Below are positions 1 to 10,526 of a stretch of DNA of 64,000 bases, in pieces (positions within the stretch are counted from its first letter, which is position 1; each line of letters begins with the position of its first letter). The notes under the pieces are model-generated. The model had not been told where the DNA came from, did not search any database, and worked only from the letters and a program-made list of their open reading frames with translations. The translations under genes and the position numbers were made by a program. Origin of the DNA: Capronia americana (lineage: Eukaryota; Ascomycota; Eurotiomycetes; Chaetothyriales; Herpotrichiellaceae); NCBI GenBank assembly GCA_016110215.1, contig JADWQD010000023.1, positions 62,001 to 126,000 of the forward strand, written 5' to 3'.

Positions 1-93
1 CCTTTGCCTAGCTTTGTCACCATTCTTCCCCAAGTCCGACATACCGCTAGCTCTGCTCACGTCGGCTCTAACAACCCTCTGACTTGTGTCCAG

Positions 94-584
94 AGGAAGC
101 AACCTCCGCGGCCTCAATCTGCAAATATCCACCAGCAGGCACGCGCTCCATGACAGGGCAGCTGCCTCAGTTCTCATACACGGCCCGACCTCACGAGACC
201 GTTATTGCAGAATCCAACAGCCGGGGTTCCACTGTGTTCGTCATGATAGAAACGGTCCAAGCAATCGGGAACCTCGACGCCATCGCCTCGGTCGAGGGGG
301 TGGACGTCCTGCTCGTGGGGTCGAATGACCTGTCCATCGAGTTGGGCGTCCCCGCCCAGTTTGAGAGTCCAGTGTTTAGAGAGGCGTTGGAGAAGGTGAG
401 TAGGGCGTGTAGGCAGAATGGGAAGATCATGGCCCTGGGGGGTATTTATGACAGGCCGGACATTCAGCGCTGGGCGGTGCATGAGCTGGGGGTGCGCTGG
501 ATCCTGGGCGGGCAGGATTCGAGCTTCATTGCGAAGGGCGCGGCAGGGTGTATGGATGCGTTGAAGGGGGTGGAAAGGAAGTAG
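94..584 (+). CDS. HpcH/HpaI-family aldolase, C-terminal part (5' end outside window)
   Basis: This is the last exon of a class II aldolase of the HpcH/HpaI (2,4-dihydroxyhept-2-ene-1,7-dioate / 4-hydroxy-2-oxovalerate) type. Such enzymes cleave or form pyruvate-containing hydroxy acids using a divalent metal. The exon carries the family's C-terminal half: a K-Y-P-P-A-G segment, then MIETVQAIGNLDAIASVEGV, where the Glu normally binds metal, then DVLLVGSNDLSIELGVP with its conserved Asp. The 3' part ends in a stop at 582-584. A splice acceptor (tgtccag, ending at 93) preceded by a CTAAC branch site near 69 shows that at least one earlier exon lies upstream, partly beyond the window. No in-frame ATG near 94 makes a sensible start. 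The substrate cannot be told; a citramalyl/macrophomate-type aldolase is an alternative. Confidence 0.8.
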
Positions 585-1066
585 AAGTAGGAGAGAAACA
601 GAAGAGAAGAAGCCGTGGAGGGAGAGGTAGAGCGGGAATGTCAAGTATTCCCACCTGATAGTTGTGGCAGGCATTCAACTTGCAGGTAGAGCTGAAATAC
701 TCCCTACATGTGACTACATGAACTTAGTGCACCCTTCGCCCGGCTGCCCCATTGAAGAGAACTGATCTACTACGCACCCAATCCTCGTACATCGACGGGG
801 GAATCTGCCGGCGCCAAGCCACGACGAGGCTGTCGTTTTGAGCCGCAGCCGGAGTGACTGGCGACTTGACCAGTCCGCTTCACCACTCGAAATCGAACTG
901 TTGAATTCACCCGCGTATCAAGCAGGTCTTTCTCCCTGGCTCTGAATATGTGTTAGTGCCGTTCAGCTATTTCCAGTCACTCCATCGTCGAAATCTCGTA
1001 CAGCATTAAGCCTCGGCGCAATTTGTCCACTTTTCACATCTTCCTCCGCCGACCTCGACGCCCAAG
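585..1066. other. Intergenic, upstream region of NAA15
   Basis: A 482-bp gap between two genes on the same strand. It must hold the end of the aldolase transcript and the NAA15 promoter. I saw no convincing TATA box, repeat or RNA gene. Confidence 0.5.
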
Positions 1067-3372
1067 ATGGCACAGGCTCAGCAGCAACTGAGCCACAAGG
1101 ATGGTGCCTTGTTCCGGCAAGTTGTGCGGCACTTTGAAAACAAGCAATACAAGAAAGGTACATGTCTCGTGCTCTCCTCCCCCCGTCTCAGGACTCATAC
1201 ATCGCAGGTCTCAAGGCCGCCGAACAGATTCTGCGGAAAACGCCCAACCATGCCGACACCCAAGCCATGAAAGCCCTGATCATCAGCCATCAAGGCCACA
1301 CTGAAGAAGCATTCGCCCTAGCCAAAACCGCACTCAACAACAACATGAAATCCCATGTCTGCTGGCACGTCTACGGCCTACTCTACCGTGCCGAAAAGAA
1401 CTACGAAGAGTCCATCAAAGCATACAAGTTCGCGTTGCGGTTAGAACCCGACTCGGCGCCGATACAGCGAGACCTGGCCCATTTGCAGATCCAGATGCGA
1501 GATTACGAGGGGTACGTCCAAAGTCGGAGAAATATGCTGCAGCAGAAGCCGGGGTTCAGGCAGAACTGGACCGCGCTTGCCATTGCGCAACACCTTGCGG
1601 GCAACTATGAGGATGCCGAGACCACCCTCAGCACTTATGAAGAGACGCTCAAGGTGAAGCCCACCAGGTTCGATATGGAGCATTGGGAGGCCGTCCTCTA
1701 CAAGAATTACATCATCGCAGAATCAGGCGAGGTTGAAAAGGCGCTGGACCACCTGGAAGCCGTTGGCAAGAAGGCCCCGGACGTGCTGGCTGTCATGGAA
1801 ATGAAGGCAGATTATTTGGCCAGGCTCGGCCGGAAATCAGAAGCCGAGGCCGCTTACGCTGAATTACTGCACCGCAACCCCGACGATTCAGCTTACTACG
1901 ACGGCTGGATATCCAACAAGGGGCTCCAAGACGGTCCAGCCTTGGAGATCAAGAAAGCTTACGATGAGCTGGCGGAGGAATTTCCCAGAGCAGATCTACC
2001 GAGGCGGAGGCCGTTGGATGTCCTTTCCGGAGACGACTTCAGACAAGCGGCGGACCAGTATTTGCAGCGGATGCTTCGAAAAGGAGTGCCCTCGACGTTT
2101 GCCAATATCAAACAGCTCTATACAGACGCGTCAAAGCGAGATATCGTGCAAGATCTAGTACAAGGCTACGCAGCAGGACTCCCGTCGCATCCTCAATCCA
2201 ACGGAACCACCTCGAACGGTGACAGCAAGGATGACTCCTCCCGCTTCGACTCCTCAGTTCTCTACTTCCTTGCTCAGCATTACAACTACAAACTCAGCCG
2301 CGACCTCGACAAAGCACTAGAGTACGCCGACAAATGTATATCCCTTGACCCCAAGTCCGTCGACTTCCACGCCGCCAAAGCCCGCACGTACAAGCACAAG
2401 GGAGATCTCGCCAAGGCCGCCGAACTCATGGACCAAGCCCGCTCGCTGGACGAAAAGGACCGTGCTATCAACACCAAATGCGCAAAGTATCAGCTCCGCA
2501 ACGACCAAAACGACAAAGCCCTCGAAACGGCCAGTAAATTCACCCAAAACCGCACCGGTGGACCTTTGGGCGACTTGGTAGATATGCAGTGCGTGTGGTA
2601 CCTCATTGAAGACGGACAGTCATACCTCCGGCAGCGGAGGATCGGTCTCGCATTGAAGCGATTTCACCAGGTGTTGAACATTTTTGATATATGGCAGGAA
2701 GATCAGTTCGACTTTCACAATTTCTCGCTGAGAAAGGGCATGATCCGGGCATATGTCGATATGCTGAGATGGGAGGATCGATTGAGAGAACATCCTTTTT
2801 TCTCAACCATGGCGGCGTCGGCTGTGAAGGCTTATCTTTTACTCTCCGACAACCCTGACCTGGTACACGGGCCCATCATGGACGGTGCCAACGGGACCAG
2901 CAATTCCGGGGAAATGACGGCCGCGGACCGCAAAAAGGCCCTCAAAAAGGCAAAGCGCGAGCAAGAGAAGCTGGAGAAAGCGGAGGCGGAGAAGAAAGCA
3001 GCTCTCAAGGCTTCAAAACCCACGCCGAAAGCGGAAGAAGGAGAGAACAAGAAAGAAGACCCGGACCCGTTTGGCAAGACGTTGTTGGAGACAAAGGAGC
3101 CGCTCAAGGACGCCATGAAGTTTCTGGGTCCCTTTCTGGAGTTTTGCCCGGAGAATAGCGAGGCGCAGGAACTGGGATTCGAAACATATCTCCGTCGCAA
3201 GAAGTATCTGCTCGCATTGAAGTCTCTGCTGAAGCTGAAGGCGCTGGGCGTGGAGCCCGCGAAGACCCAAGAATTGGGCGCGAAGCTAAAGAGAGCGATC
3301 GAGGGGGACAAGGAAATGTCCGACAAAGTGAGACAGATTGTCAAGGCCGAGGCAGGCGAGATGGTACAATAA
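1067..3372 (+). CDS. NAA15: N-terminal acetyltransferase A (NatA) auxiliary subunit, TPR protein
   Basis: This is the large ribosome-anchoring scaffold of the NatA complex. It holds the catalytic subunit Naa10 and presents nascent chains for N-terminal acetylation in the cytosol. Two exons, 1067-1157 and 1208-3372, are joined in phase 1 over a 50-nt intron with donor GTACAT and acceptor CGCAG, giving 751 residues. The N-terminus (KDGALFRQVVRHFENKQYKK followed by GLKAAEQILRKTPNHADT) is the typical Naa15 opening. Tandem TPR-like helices fill about residues 1-430. A highly charged Lys/Glu helix at about 600-650, followed by a conserved C-terminal helical region (DPFGKTLLETKEPLKDAMKF), matches the family. 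Length is slightly below animal Naa15 (about 860). The start is the first ATG and gives the conserved N-terminus without a gap. Function is confident from family resemblance. Confidence 0.93.
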
Positions 3373-4198
3373 TCATGCATGAGGTCGGAAAAGGACGTTG
3401 AGATCGCTGGCTAACGAGCTGGCTGGCTGACTGGCTGGCATTCTTCTGCCGAGCCCTTCTCTCCGCCACACGCACACATGACTCGATCATTCCGGAGCGA
3501 TGATGCCAGACATTCATGGTTAGAATGGATGATTATGCGGCAAAAAAAAGGTTCAAGTTCTTGACAGGATCGGGTCTGTATTGTGGTCCATGAAACATGG
3601 AACTATCTGGACACGAAGACGAAAGATGCACTGAACTGGGCTGAACGGACCTGAACTGGACTGGACTGAACAGATGGAGCTATCCCAAGCCACATGTAGC
3701 CTTGAGCACCTGTTTGCTGTAGTGGACTGGACTGTGTTTGTGTTGTGTGTTGTGTTGTAGTTAGATACTGTAAGTAGGAGCGGTCCGCTACAGTCAGTAG
3801 CTCCAGAGATCAAAAGCAAAAAGTTAGAGTGCAGTTGCAATTGCAAAGTTGGCCCGGCACGCAACCGACTGGTGCCTGATGCCTGATGCCCGACGCGTGA
3901 CGACGACTGATACGATACGTTAGATTCCTGATCTCTTTTACTGTAAATAAGACGACCGCGGGTCACGGACCAGGAAGCGGTGCTTGAAATACCTGTTCAC
4001 AGAAGGATGTGCTGTGGTAGCAAGCAGAAGCTACAACACTAGCCTTCATCTACTGATCTGGTCACAAGCTCCAGTTTACTGGCCCGAGGGAACGGGACTG
4101 CCATGTTATGGACGGACACAGACTTCTTTGAATCTGTTCGGATGAGGTCTAGTGCGGTGGGATCGATCGTTATACTGTCTGCGCTGCTGTTCAAACAA
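3373..4198. other. Convergent 3' intergenic region with short GGCT and GT-rich repeats
   Basis: Gap between the convergent ends of NAA15 and the MFS gene. It contains a short GCTGGCTG tract near 3417-3440, repeated ctgaactggact words near 3630-3670 and a TGTGTTGTGT tract near 3735-3760. I see no coding potential. Confidence 0.5.
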
Positions 4199-5941
4199 TC
4201 AAACCACTGTCCACACCGTCATGTTCTTTAACAAAGTCCGCGGGCCCCAGATCTCCCTCGTCCGGAACTTTCTCATCTCCACCTCGTCAACATCATCGGC
4301 GTCGTAGAGTCCCGGGGGATTTGATACTTCGACTCGCCCCTTGGCAGAGAGTGGCCGTTTCTCATCCTGCAATACCCTCTGCTGTCTGTGCTCTCGTGCC
4401 CGTACCATCTTGGCCTGCCACTGCATGTCACCGACCTTCCACCCCCGGACTACCCACAAACACAGCGTGGCGGCAATGTACATGAAGGCGGTGAAGAGCT
4501 GGGGCGGGAGATAGATCCAGCTGAGGGTGTTCCTCCGTCTCAATTCCAGGGCGATCGCCTCGGCGGTCGTCGTGGGCGGGACAATCAAAAGCCACGTCCA
4601 ACTCAATCCGGCGGGCAGGTCTTGCAGGCCGAGCACCTCGGCAGCCACAGGTGCAATGGTCGCCCAATATACACCAGCAGTTGCGCCGCCGACAACCGCG
4701 AAGAAGCAGAGGAGTCCCATGGGTGACGCAACCGTCTCGGCGGGGATCCAGAGGGCGAAGCATAAGATCCCACAGAGGAAGCTGAGGCAGGTAGCGAGAT
4801 TGATGCGGCCCCAGCGGTCCGAGGAGAGCCCGATGAAAGGACGGCCGACCATTTGTCCGGCATTGAGGACTGCACCCAAGACGGAACTTTGCTGTGCGCT
4901 GAGCCCGATGGATCGGCCGTAGGCGGGGAGCGAGAAGAGGAGGATGGTGTATCCGAACATGCTGAACCAGGACCAGCCCTGCAGGAGAAGAAATTCCGGC
5001 TTGCGGAGTAACGCCAGGTCGAAGGACTTGTGCCGCGAGCCGGTTTGTTTGTTGCGGTCGCGGATCAGGTTCGCCGCCGTCAGGTTGACTGCGAAGACGC
5101 AGATGCCTAGGACGCGGAACGCCCACGGAAGTCCGTTCTTGTCAATTACACGTTGAGTGACAAGCGAGTATACCAGACCACCACACCCCGAGCCAGCAGC
5201 AGCAATAGCATTAGCGAGGCTTCGTTTCTTGGTGAACCATTGTGACATGATGCCGACGGAGCCGACGAAAAGGAAGCCCATACCCCAGCCGAAGCAGAAT
5301 CCCTGGGCCAGGATGATCTGATACTTCTCCTTGCAGAAGCTGGCGCCGATGAGGGAGAGTGTCTCGAAGAAAACGCCAATGAGGAGACATACTCTTGTGC
5401 CGAAGAGGTGGATGATGCGTGTGGCTAGCGGTGCAACGAGCATGGCCTGAGATATTGAGAGACCCCCGATGAATGCGTAGGCGAGCGCGGATGTGTTTGG
5501 AAAATAGTCATTGTTCAGATAGTAGGAGAGAAACACTCCATACGAGGAGTTGATACCCCAGGTGTGTGCTGTGTAGGCAGTGTCAGTGATTGGTCATTGA
5601 GGGTGATGTACCTCGAGATAAGTGCCTCGATAGTGATTGCGCGATGGTGCTAAACCCCAGATCTCTTGGACCGGTTCGCCCATTTCCCCCAGATTGGACA
5701 GGCTTGGCCAGATCGTAGAATCTCTGGCGCTTGCGACGCGATAGATGGACTCGCCCTTACCGTTAATGAAGAAACAACATGCCACACACACCCAACCATA
5801 CCCCCCGTCGGGTGGTGCATCGTCCAGTTTGGGCAGTGAGGATGGTGTTTGCTCGATGTCGCTCTTTTCCGACTCGTTTCCATGACGTGGGCGGCTCGGT
5901 GTCGATGATGTCGTTGGGTCGATGGGCGTGTCCTCGGCCAT
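4199..5941 (-). CDS. Monocarboxylate-transporter-like MFS permease (MCT/MCH family)
   Basis: A 12-helix plasma-membrane carrier of the fungal monocarboxylate/riboflavin transporter-like MFS group. There are two exons, 5941-5761 and 5568-4199. The 192-nt intron has donor GTAAGG, a CACTGAC branch site and acceptor CTACACAG, and the join restores the family signature PPDGGYGWVCVACCFFINA-HTWGINSSYGVF at the start of helix 1. The product is 516 residues with a hydrophilic N-terminus of about 45 residues rich in Ser, Thr and Pro. Near helices 3-5 it reads GWGMGFLFVGSVGIMSQWF-KKR, the usual MCT loop. The chosen start is the first ATG (5941); in-frame codons just upstream are not ATG. It is divergently arranged with the LIM gene. 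The substrate is unknown: MCH relatives in yeast do not carry classical monocarboxylates, and one (Mch5) carries riboflavin. Confidence 0.88.
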
Positions 5942-6836
5942 TCTGATCCTCACGCTTCAGGTAAATGAAGGGATGGAAGAGTAGAGAAGATGATGGGTAT
6001 GCAAAATGAGCACGGAGTCATCATAGCTGCATGCTATGTCACCAGTATATTGTCAACGTCGCCATCGTACAAAAAAAACGTAGCAGCCGGGGCGAATCCG
6101 TCGGAATGTCCAGCCTCTTGTACGATCAGTCCTTGACTAACAACAGGTATCATGATTGGGCGATGCCGATGCCCGTACAGACGGGCCGCGGCATTTGCAG
6201 ACGATCCGCAGAGAAAATGCGGTAGTATTTCAACAGTTGTGGGGAGATGGATAGAGGAGAGGAGATGGCCGCTGGTGCTGTGCGGTACTGTGCCGCGTTT
6301 GCCGGGCTTGACAGAGCCGGAGACGAAGTCGTCGTCTTGATTTTCCCAAGCACCGACGGGGTAGATGGCCTCATTACTTCCTTCCAGCTGCTGCAGCAGG
6401 CCCGCTCACCTGGCTCCTTCCATGATCATGAGGACGAGCACGCAGTAAGCAGACGGCAACATCTACGGAGGCGCGGATGAAGTGCGACAGCGATGATGTC
6501 CATGTCACCGGGTGGAGCGTGTCGGCGGTTGTCGTCGCAACCGACACTGGCCTTAACCGACCCAAACAAAAAGTTGAAGACGCCTTTAGCGAGTGAGATC
6601 TCGGTGAGGTCCAATAGAAATCACGTCAATTCATCTTGTTCCGTCCTCTGCGCTGGCTTGAAGTTGGGCACCAATCTGCCTTGACGTCGCAGCTGCCTGG
6701 AAATCGTGCTGTCTGCCCTGTTGACCTGTTGAATTACCGTTGTTTGCTTCAAGCGCCGTCGACGTTGAGTTTGAAATCGGGAGCTGCGTCTTGATGCATA
6801 TGCGGTGACACTCACTTCATCGCAGCTCCGTTCAAC
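5942..6836. promoter_or_regulatory. Divergent promoter region between MFS gene and LIM gene
   Basis: 895 bp separating two divergent start codons. Both promoters must lie here by position. No distinct operator, TATA box or repeat was recognised, and the open frames inside show no family resemblance. Confidence 0.5.
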
Positions 6837-9297
6837 ATGTTTCACAGGAAAAGCAGCAGTAGCCTGGGCGGCAGAAAAGTATCACCGCCTCAGCCGACAC
6901 TCATGACTGCCGAACAGAAATGTATGTCACTTGCATCCTTCCGACCGAGCGAAAATGCCTCCGCGACATCCTCCTTTTCAGTCTAAGTACTCACATAACT
7001 TCTCAGCTACGTACCTGGACAATCTGCGAAACAATCGTCCTGCCAGACCGACGGGTTCCAGGCCAGCACCGTTCACGTCGAGGCACTACGGCTCGTTGAC
7101 ATCGCAATCATCCTTGACCCGCTCTGATTCCGCACCGACTGCATCCACGCGCGAAGATGGTTCTGAGAAAGAGGTGGAAGGGGGAGAGGAGGAAGTCAAT
7201 CACCCGGTCGTTCAAAAATCCATGTCATTTTCCTCAAGTTTGAAAGGCCGACCCCTAGCACAACCTCCGGGCAGCGAACCACCAATAGTGCGTGGAAGAA
7301 AGGTGTCTCCGACCGCCATTGTCCAGGTTCCAGATCCGCCCGCGCCTGGCATGTATGTCGAATCAGTAGCCAGGAAGCTGGAGAAAGAGGAAGCACACAA
7401 TCTGCGAGAGGCGCTGCAGCAGATTGATCAGAAGGATGAGTTAAGAATCTATGAGGCGGCCAAAGACGAAGCTGCTGATTTGGTTTGGAAACACCAGAAC
7501 CCGAAGGCCGCAGAGGAGGAACAGGTGGCCCCGTATCGGAATCCTGACCTGAAATATAAAGACAGGAGACGAAGCAGTGGGCATCGTCAACTCAGTGGTT
7601 CGAGGAAAGTGTCGTTTCCAACGGCTGTAAGCAACATTTACGAAGAGCCGGAACAGATAAAGGAGCCATCAAGACCAACAGTCCAACCCCCCACCACCGA
7701 ACTCCCTCTCAGAGCCAGATCGCGGAACAAGCTGCCTTGGTTGAGAACGAAGACCTTTGAACAGCCAGATACAGCGGCTCAAGTGCCCGAAGGCAAGAAA
7801 TTCGACCGCTTTGAGATCCACAGAAACCCGCCAACTCAGTCGCGGAAAGCCGGCTACACGGAAAACACGCCTCCTCGACCGCCAGTCATTGACACGATCG
7901 AGGAAGTCGACACGCCGAACTCTAGAGGCAGCCTGGAGATTCGAAGCGATGACATTAGAGCAGCTACCAGTATGAAGAGGAAAGACCGAAGTCCCAATCT
8001 TCCCACTCCCAGCGCCGTCAGTGATCAACTTGGCCGACCTATAGTCAGCTTCGACAAAGGATGGAAGCCACCCAGCGACTCACCGAGAGCAAGCGAAGAT
8101 TTAGATAGGCCGGTCATCAAGCTGACAGAATCGCCCTCGCCGTCGAGAGGAAGCGATAGGCCTTTACTGAGGCCGGTATCTCCCCTCGAAGCCACTAGGT
8201 CTACATCTGCTGTGCCCGTCACCAATCTGCCGAAAGAGAATGCGTCTTCTCGACCGCTCCCTGAGGTCACTGTCTCTGCGCCAGTTGTACCTACCATCAA
8301 TCTGCCGGTTGATGCCCCTGCCGCTCGATCGATCCCGGCGTTGCCAACGATTAATCTCCCTGACAACACCCCTGATGTCCCGACGATCAATATCCAGGGA
8401 GACCTATCCTCGTCTTCAGTCCCAAAAATCAACCATCCAGACGACACTCAACAAACTCGTCCATCCAGACCCCTCCCGAAACACTCCTCTTCGGCGCCTC
8501 CCCAACCAAACAGCTCAGTCGTCAAAACCCCTTCAACGCGTCTTCCTTGGCTACACTCCCGCCAATCCCTCCCCACGGTCTCCTGCTCAAGCTGCGCGCT
8601 CCCCATCTCTGGACGCATTGTCACAGCCTCGGGTTCCAATTCCCAGCGCGATCTCAAAGCCCGCTTCCACCCCGAATGCTTTACCTGTCATCACTGCAAT
8701 ACGCCATTAGAGTGCGTGTCCTTCTACCCAGAACCAGACACCTCCCGGCTCGAACGGTTAGGCATCACCTCCGAGCCTTCCCGACCGATCTCTCAAGAAG
8801 AAGAGGACCTCCTCCAAAATGACCCATTGAGATTCTACTGCCACTTGGATTTCCACGAATTCTTCTCACCACGCTGCCGGTCTTGCAAAACGCCCATTGA
8901 AGGCGAAATTGTCATTGCATGTGGCCACTCCTACCATGTGGATCACTTCTTCTGCGCCGAGTGCGGTGATCCCTTTGGGGCAACAACGCCGTTCGTCGAG
9001 GGGAGTGACGGCTACGCTTACTGCGTACGATGTCATACGAGACGCACGAGCGCGCGGTGTAGAGGCTGCAAGAACCAGATCCTTGACGAAGTCACAGTCG
9101 AAGCGCTAGGCGGAAAATGGCACGAAAATTGCTTCGTATGTCTTGAGTGTGGAGGCGGGTTTGGCGATGAAGGACGATTCTTTGTGAGAGACGTCAGTGT
9201 GGAGCCGACGGAGAAGGAGAAACGGAAGGGGATCATGAGTAAGGTCGAGGAACGGGCGGTCTGTGGGGGTTGTGAGGAACGAAGGTTGAAGGCTTGA
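6837..9297 (+). CDS. Paxillin-like protein with three C-terminal LIM domains
   Basis: A likely cytoskeletal/septation scaffold of the fungal paxillin-like (Pxl1) type. Exon 1 (6837-6921) has a perfect GTATGT donor; exon 2 runs 7007-9297 after a TTCTCAG acceptor. The join gives 791 residues. Residues 29-45 (STYLDNLRNNRPARPTG) form a short conserved motif found near the start of fungal LIM/paxillin proteins. Residues about 50-550 are low-complexity, Ser/Pro/Arg-rich and probably disordered, with a repeated VPTINLP-like motif at about 430-510. Three zinc-binding LIM domains follow: about 555-640 (starts CSSC, with an extended acidic insert before its last ligands), about 652-704 (CRSC...CGHSYHVDHFFCAEC) and about 713-785 (CRGC...WHENCFVCLEC). 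LIM domains bind proteins rather than act as enzymes. Assignment to LIM is certain; paxillin orthology is inferred from order and N-terminal motif. Confidence 0.88.
8211..8440 (+). repeat. Degenerate coding repeat (VPTINLP-like units) in the LIM gene
   Basis: Within the disordered part of the LIM protein, a short proline-anchored unit recurs about five times: VPVTNLP, VPTINLP, LPTINLP, VPTINIQ and VPKINHP, spaced by 10-25 residues. The spacing suggests a short linear binding motif that was duplicated. Confidence 0.6.
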
Positions 9298-10526
9298 GCG
9301 GATCATGGTTGAGAATCGTCGCAGTCGGAAGGAGGTGAAATGTCCGTGGACGAGCAACACCTGCAAACAGATTTGGTTCGGATCTGGTCGATGTAACAAA
9401 CACATGGTTTGGTTGGCGCGGGGCGTGGTGTTCAGGTGTTCTTTACTGTACCAGTCTGGTCATTTTCTGCTCGCCATAGCGAAGTTTGACACGTTTCAGG
9501 AGCAACCAGAACAGAAAAGAGGAGAGCCCAGCAAATGTACACCTCGACTGCACGTTCTCGATATTAGCCTACCATTCATGAAGCGAAGATACTAGTTGTA
9601 CTCTACAATGCGAGCTGGTCTGTTTGTCCCTTGGATATCATGCACACGCTCTCTCTCCCTCTCCATCGACTTTAGACGCTCAGGTTGGATTGACTTTATG
9701 TAGGCTGGGTGTCTCTAGCCACGAATTCTCCATGCAAAAGGGGGCTGGCTCCGTTGCTCGTAGGCTTCCAAGATCGACAAGAACTAATTACAAGTTAGTT
9801 ATGTTGTTGCGTCGTGAGAAGTGTGAAGCTATGTCTCTGAATTGTTCTCTAGAGAAGGCGTAAACTAAGGTTACTACAGTAGTAATGATGCGGATTCAAG
9901 GTCCACAGTCGCGCTCGATGTCATCATACAACAATCTCCCCGTGTGAGTGTGAATGTGCGTTCCTTGTAATCTTCCCTCTCGCACAACTCCCAACCTGAT
10001 CACACCACGTCACGCACCCGCCCCCAATTCGTTTTCACTTTCGTAGTCATCGTCTCTCTCCGCCGAGCCCGCATGGAGAATGCCGTCCGTCGATTGCAAT
10101 GTCACCGTCGGCTCGTCCTTGGGCTCTCCATCGTCAACCATTCGTGTAAGTCGAGGTCGAATCCAGAACTCCATGCTCAATGCAGTCGCTCAATAGCTGA
10201 AGCACTTTTTCCCATTACACGTTTTCTCGAACTCCGAAAACTGGTCAAGCATAATGATAGCACTTCACATGTGATCCTTGAGTGAGATACAGTCACTTCA
10301 TATTCCCACGTCAGCCCTTCCCAGTAAGTCGTTATGCTGTTATCTATTGCTGGAAGTGGAATGTACCCGGTGAAAAATAGGTCCTTTTGATCTTTTCCAT
10401 ATATCCTTGCGGTTCTTGGAGACACAAAGCCGTCATGGATCCCACAATCGTCATCTTTGATGCCCTACGGGCGGGAATCCTACAACCTGAATTTCACTGA
10501 TCCGAGGCCACAGTGACATCCGCTTC
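9298..10526. other. Convergent intergenic region (LIM gene / CHD1)
   Basis: 1.2 kb between convergent genes. A short ATG-led stretch at 10073 (MENAVRRLQCHRRLVLGLSI) sits after a CT-rich leader and is followed by a GTAAGT at about 10146, so it resembles a first exon. No continuing exon could be found, and it resembles no family I know. Otherwise I see nothing. Confidence 0.4.

Noticed and set aside
2832..3380. Minus-strand Ser/Phe-rich open frame over NAA15
   Set aside because: Antisense shadow of the Lys/Glu-rich C-terminus of NAA15.
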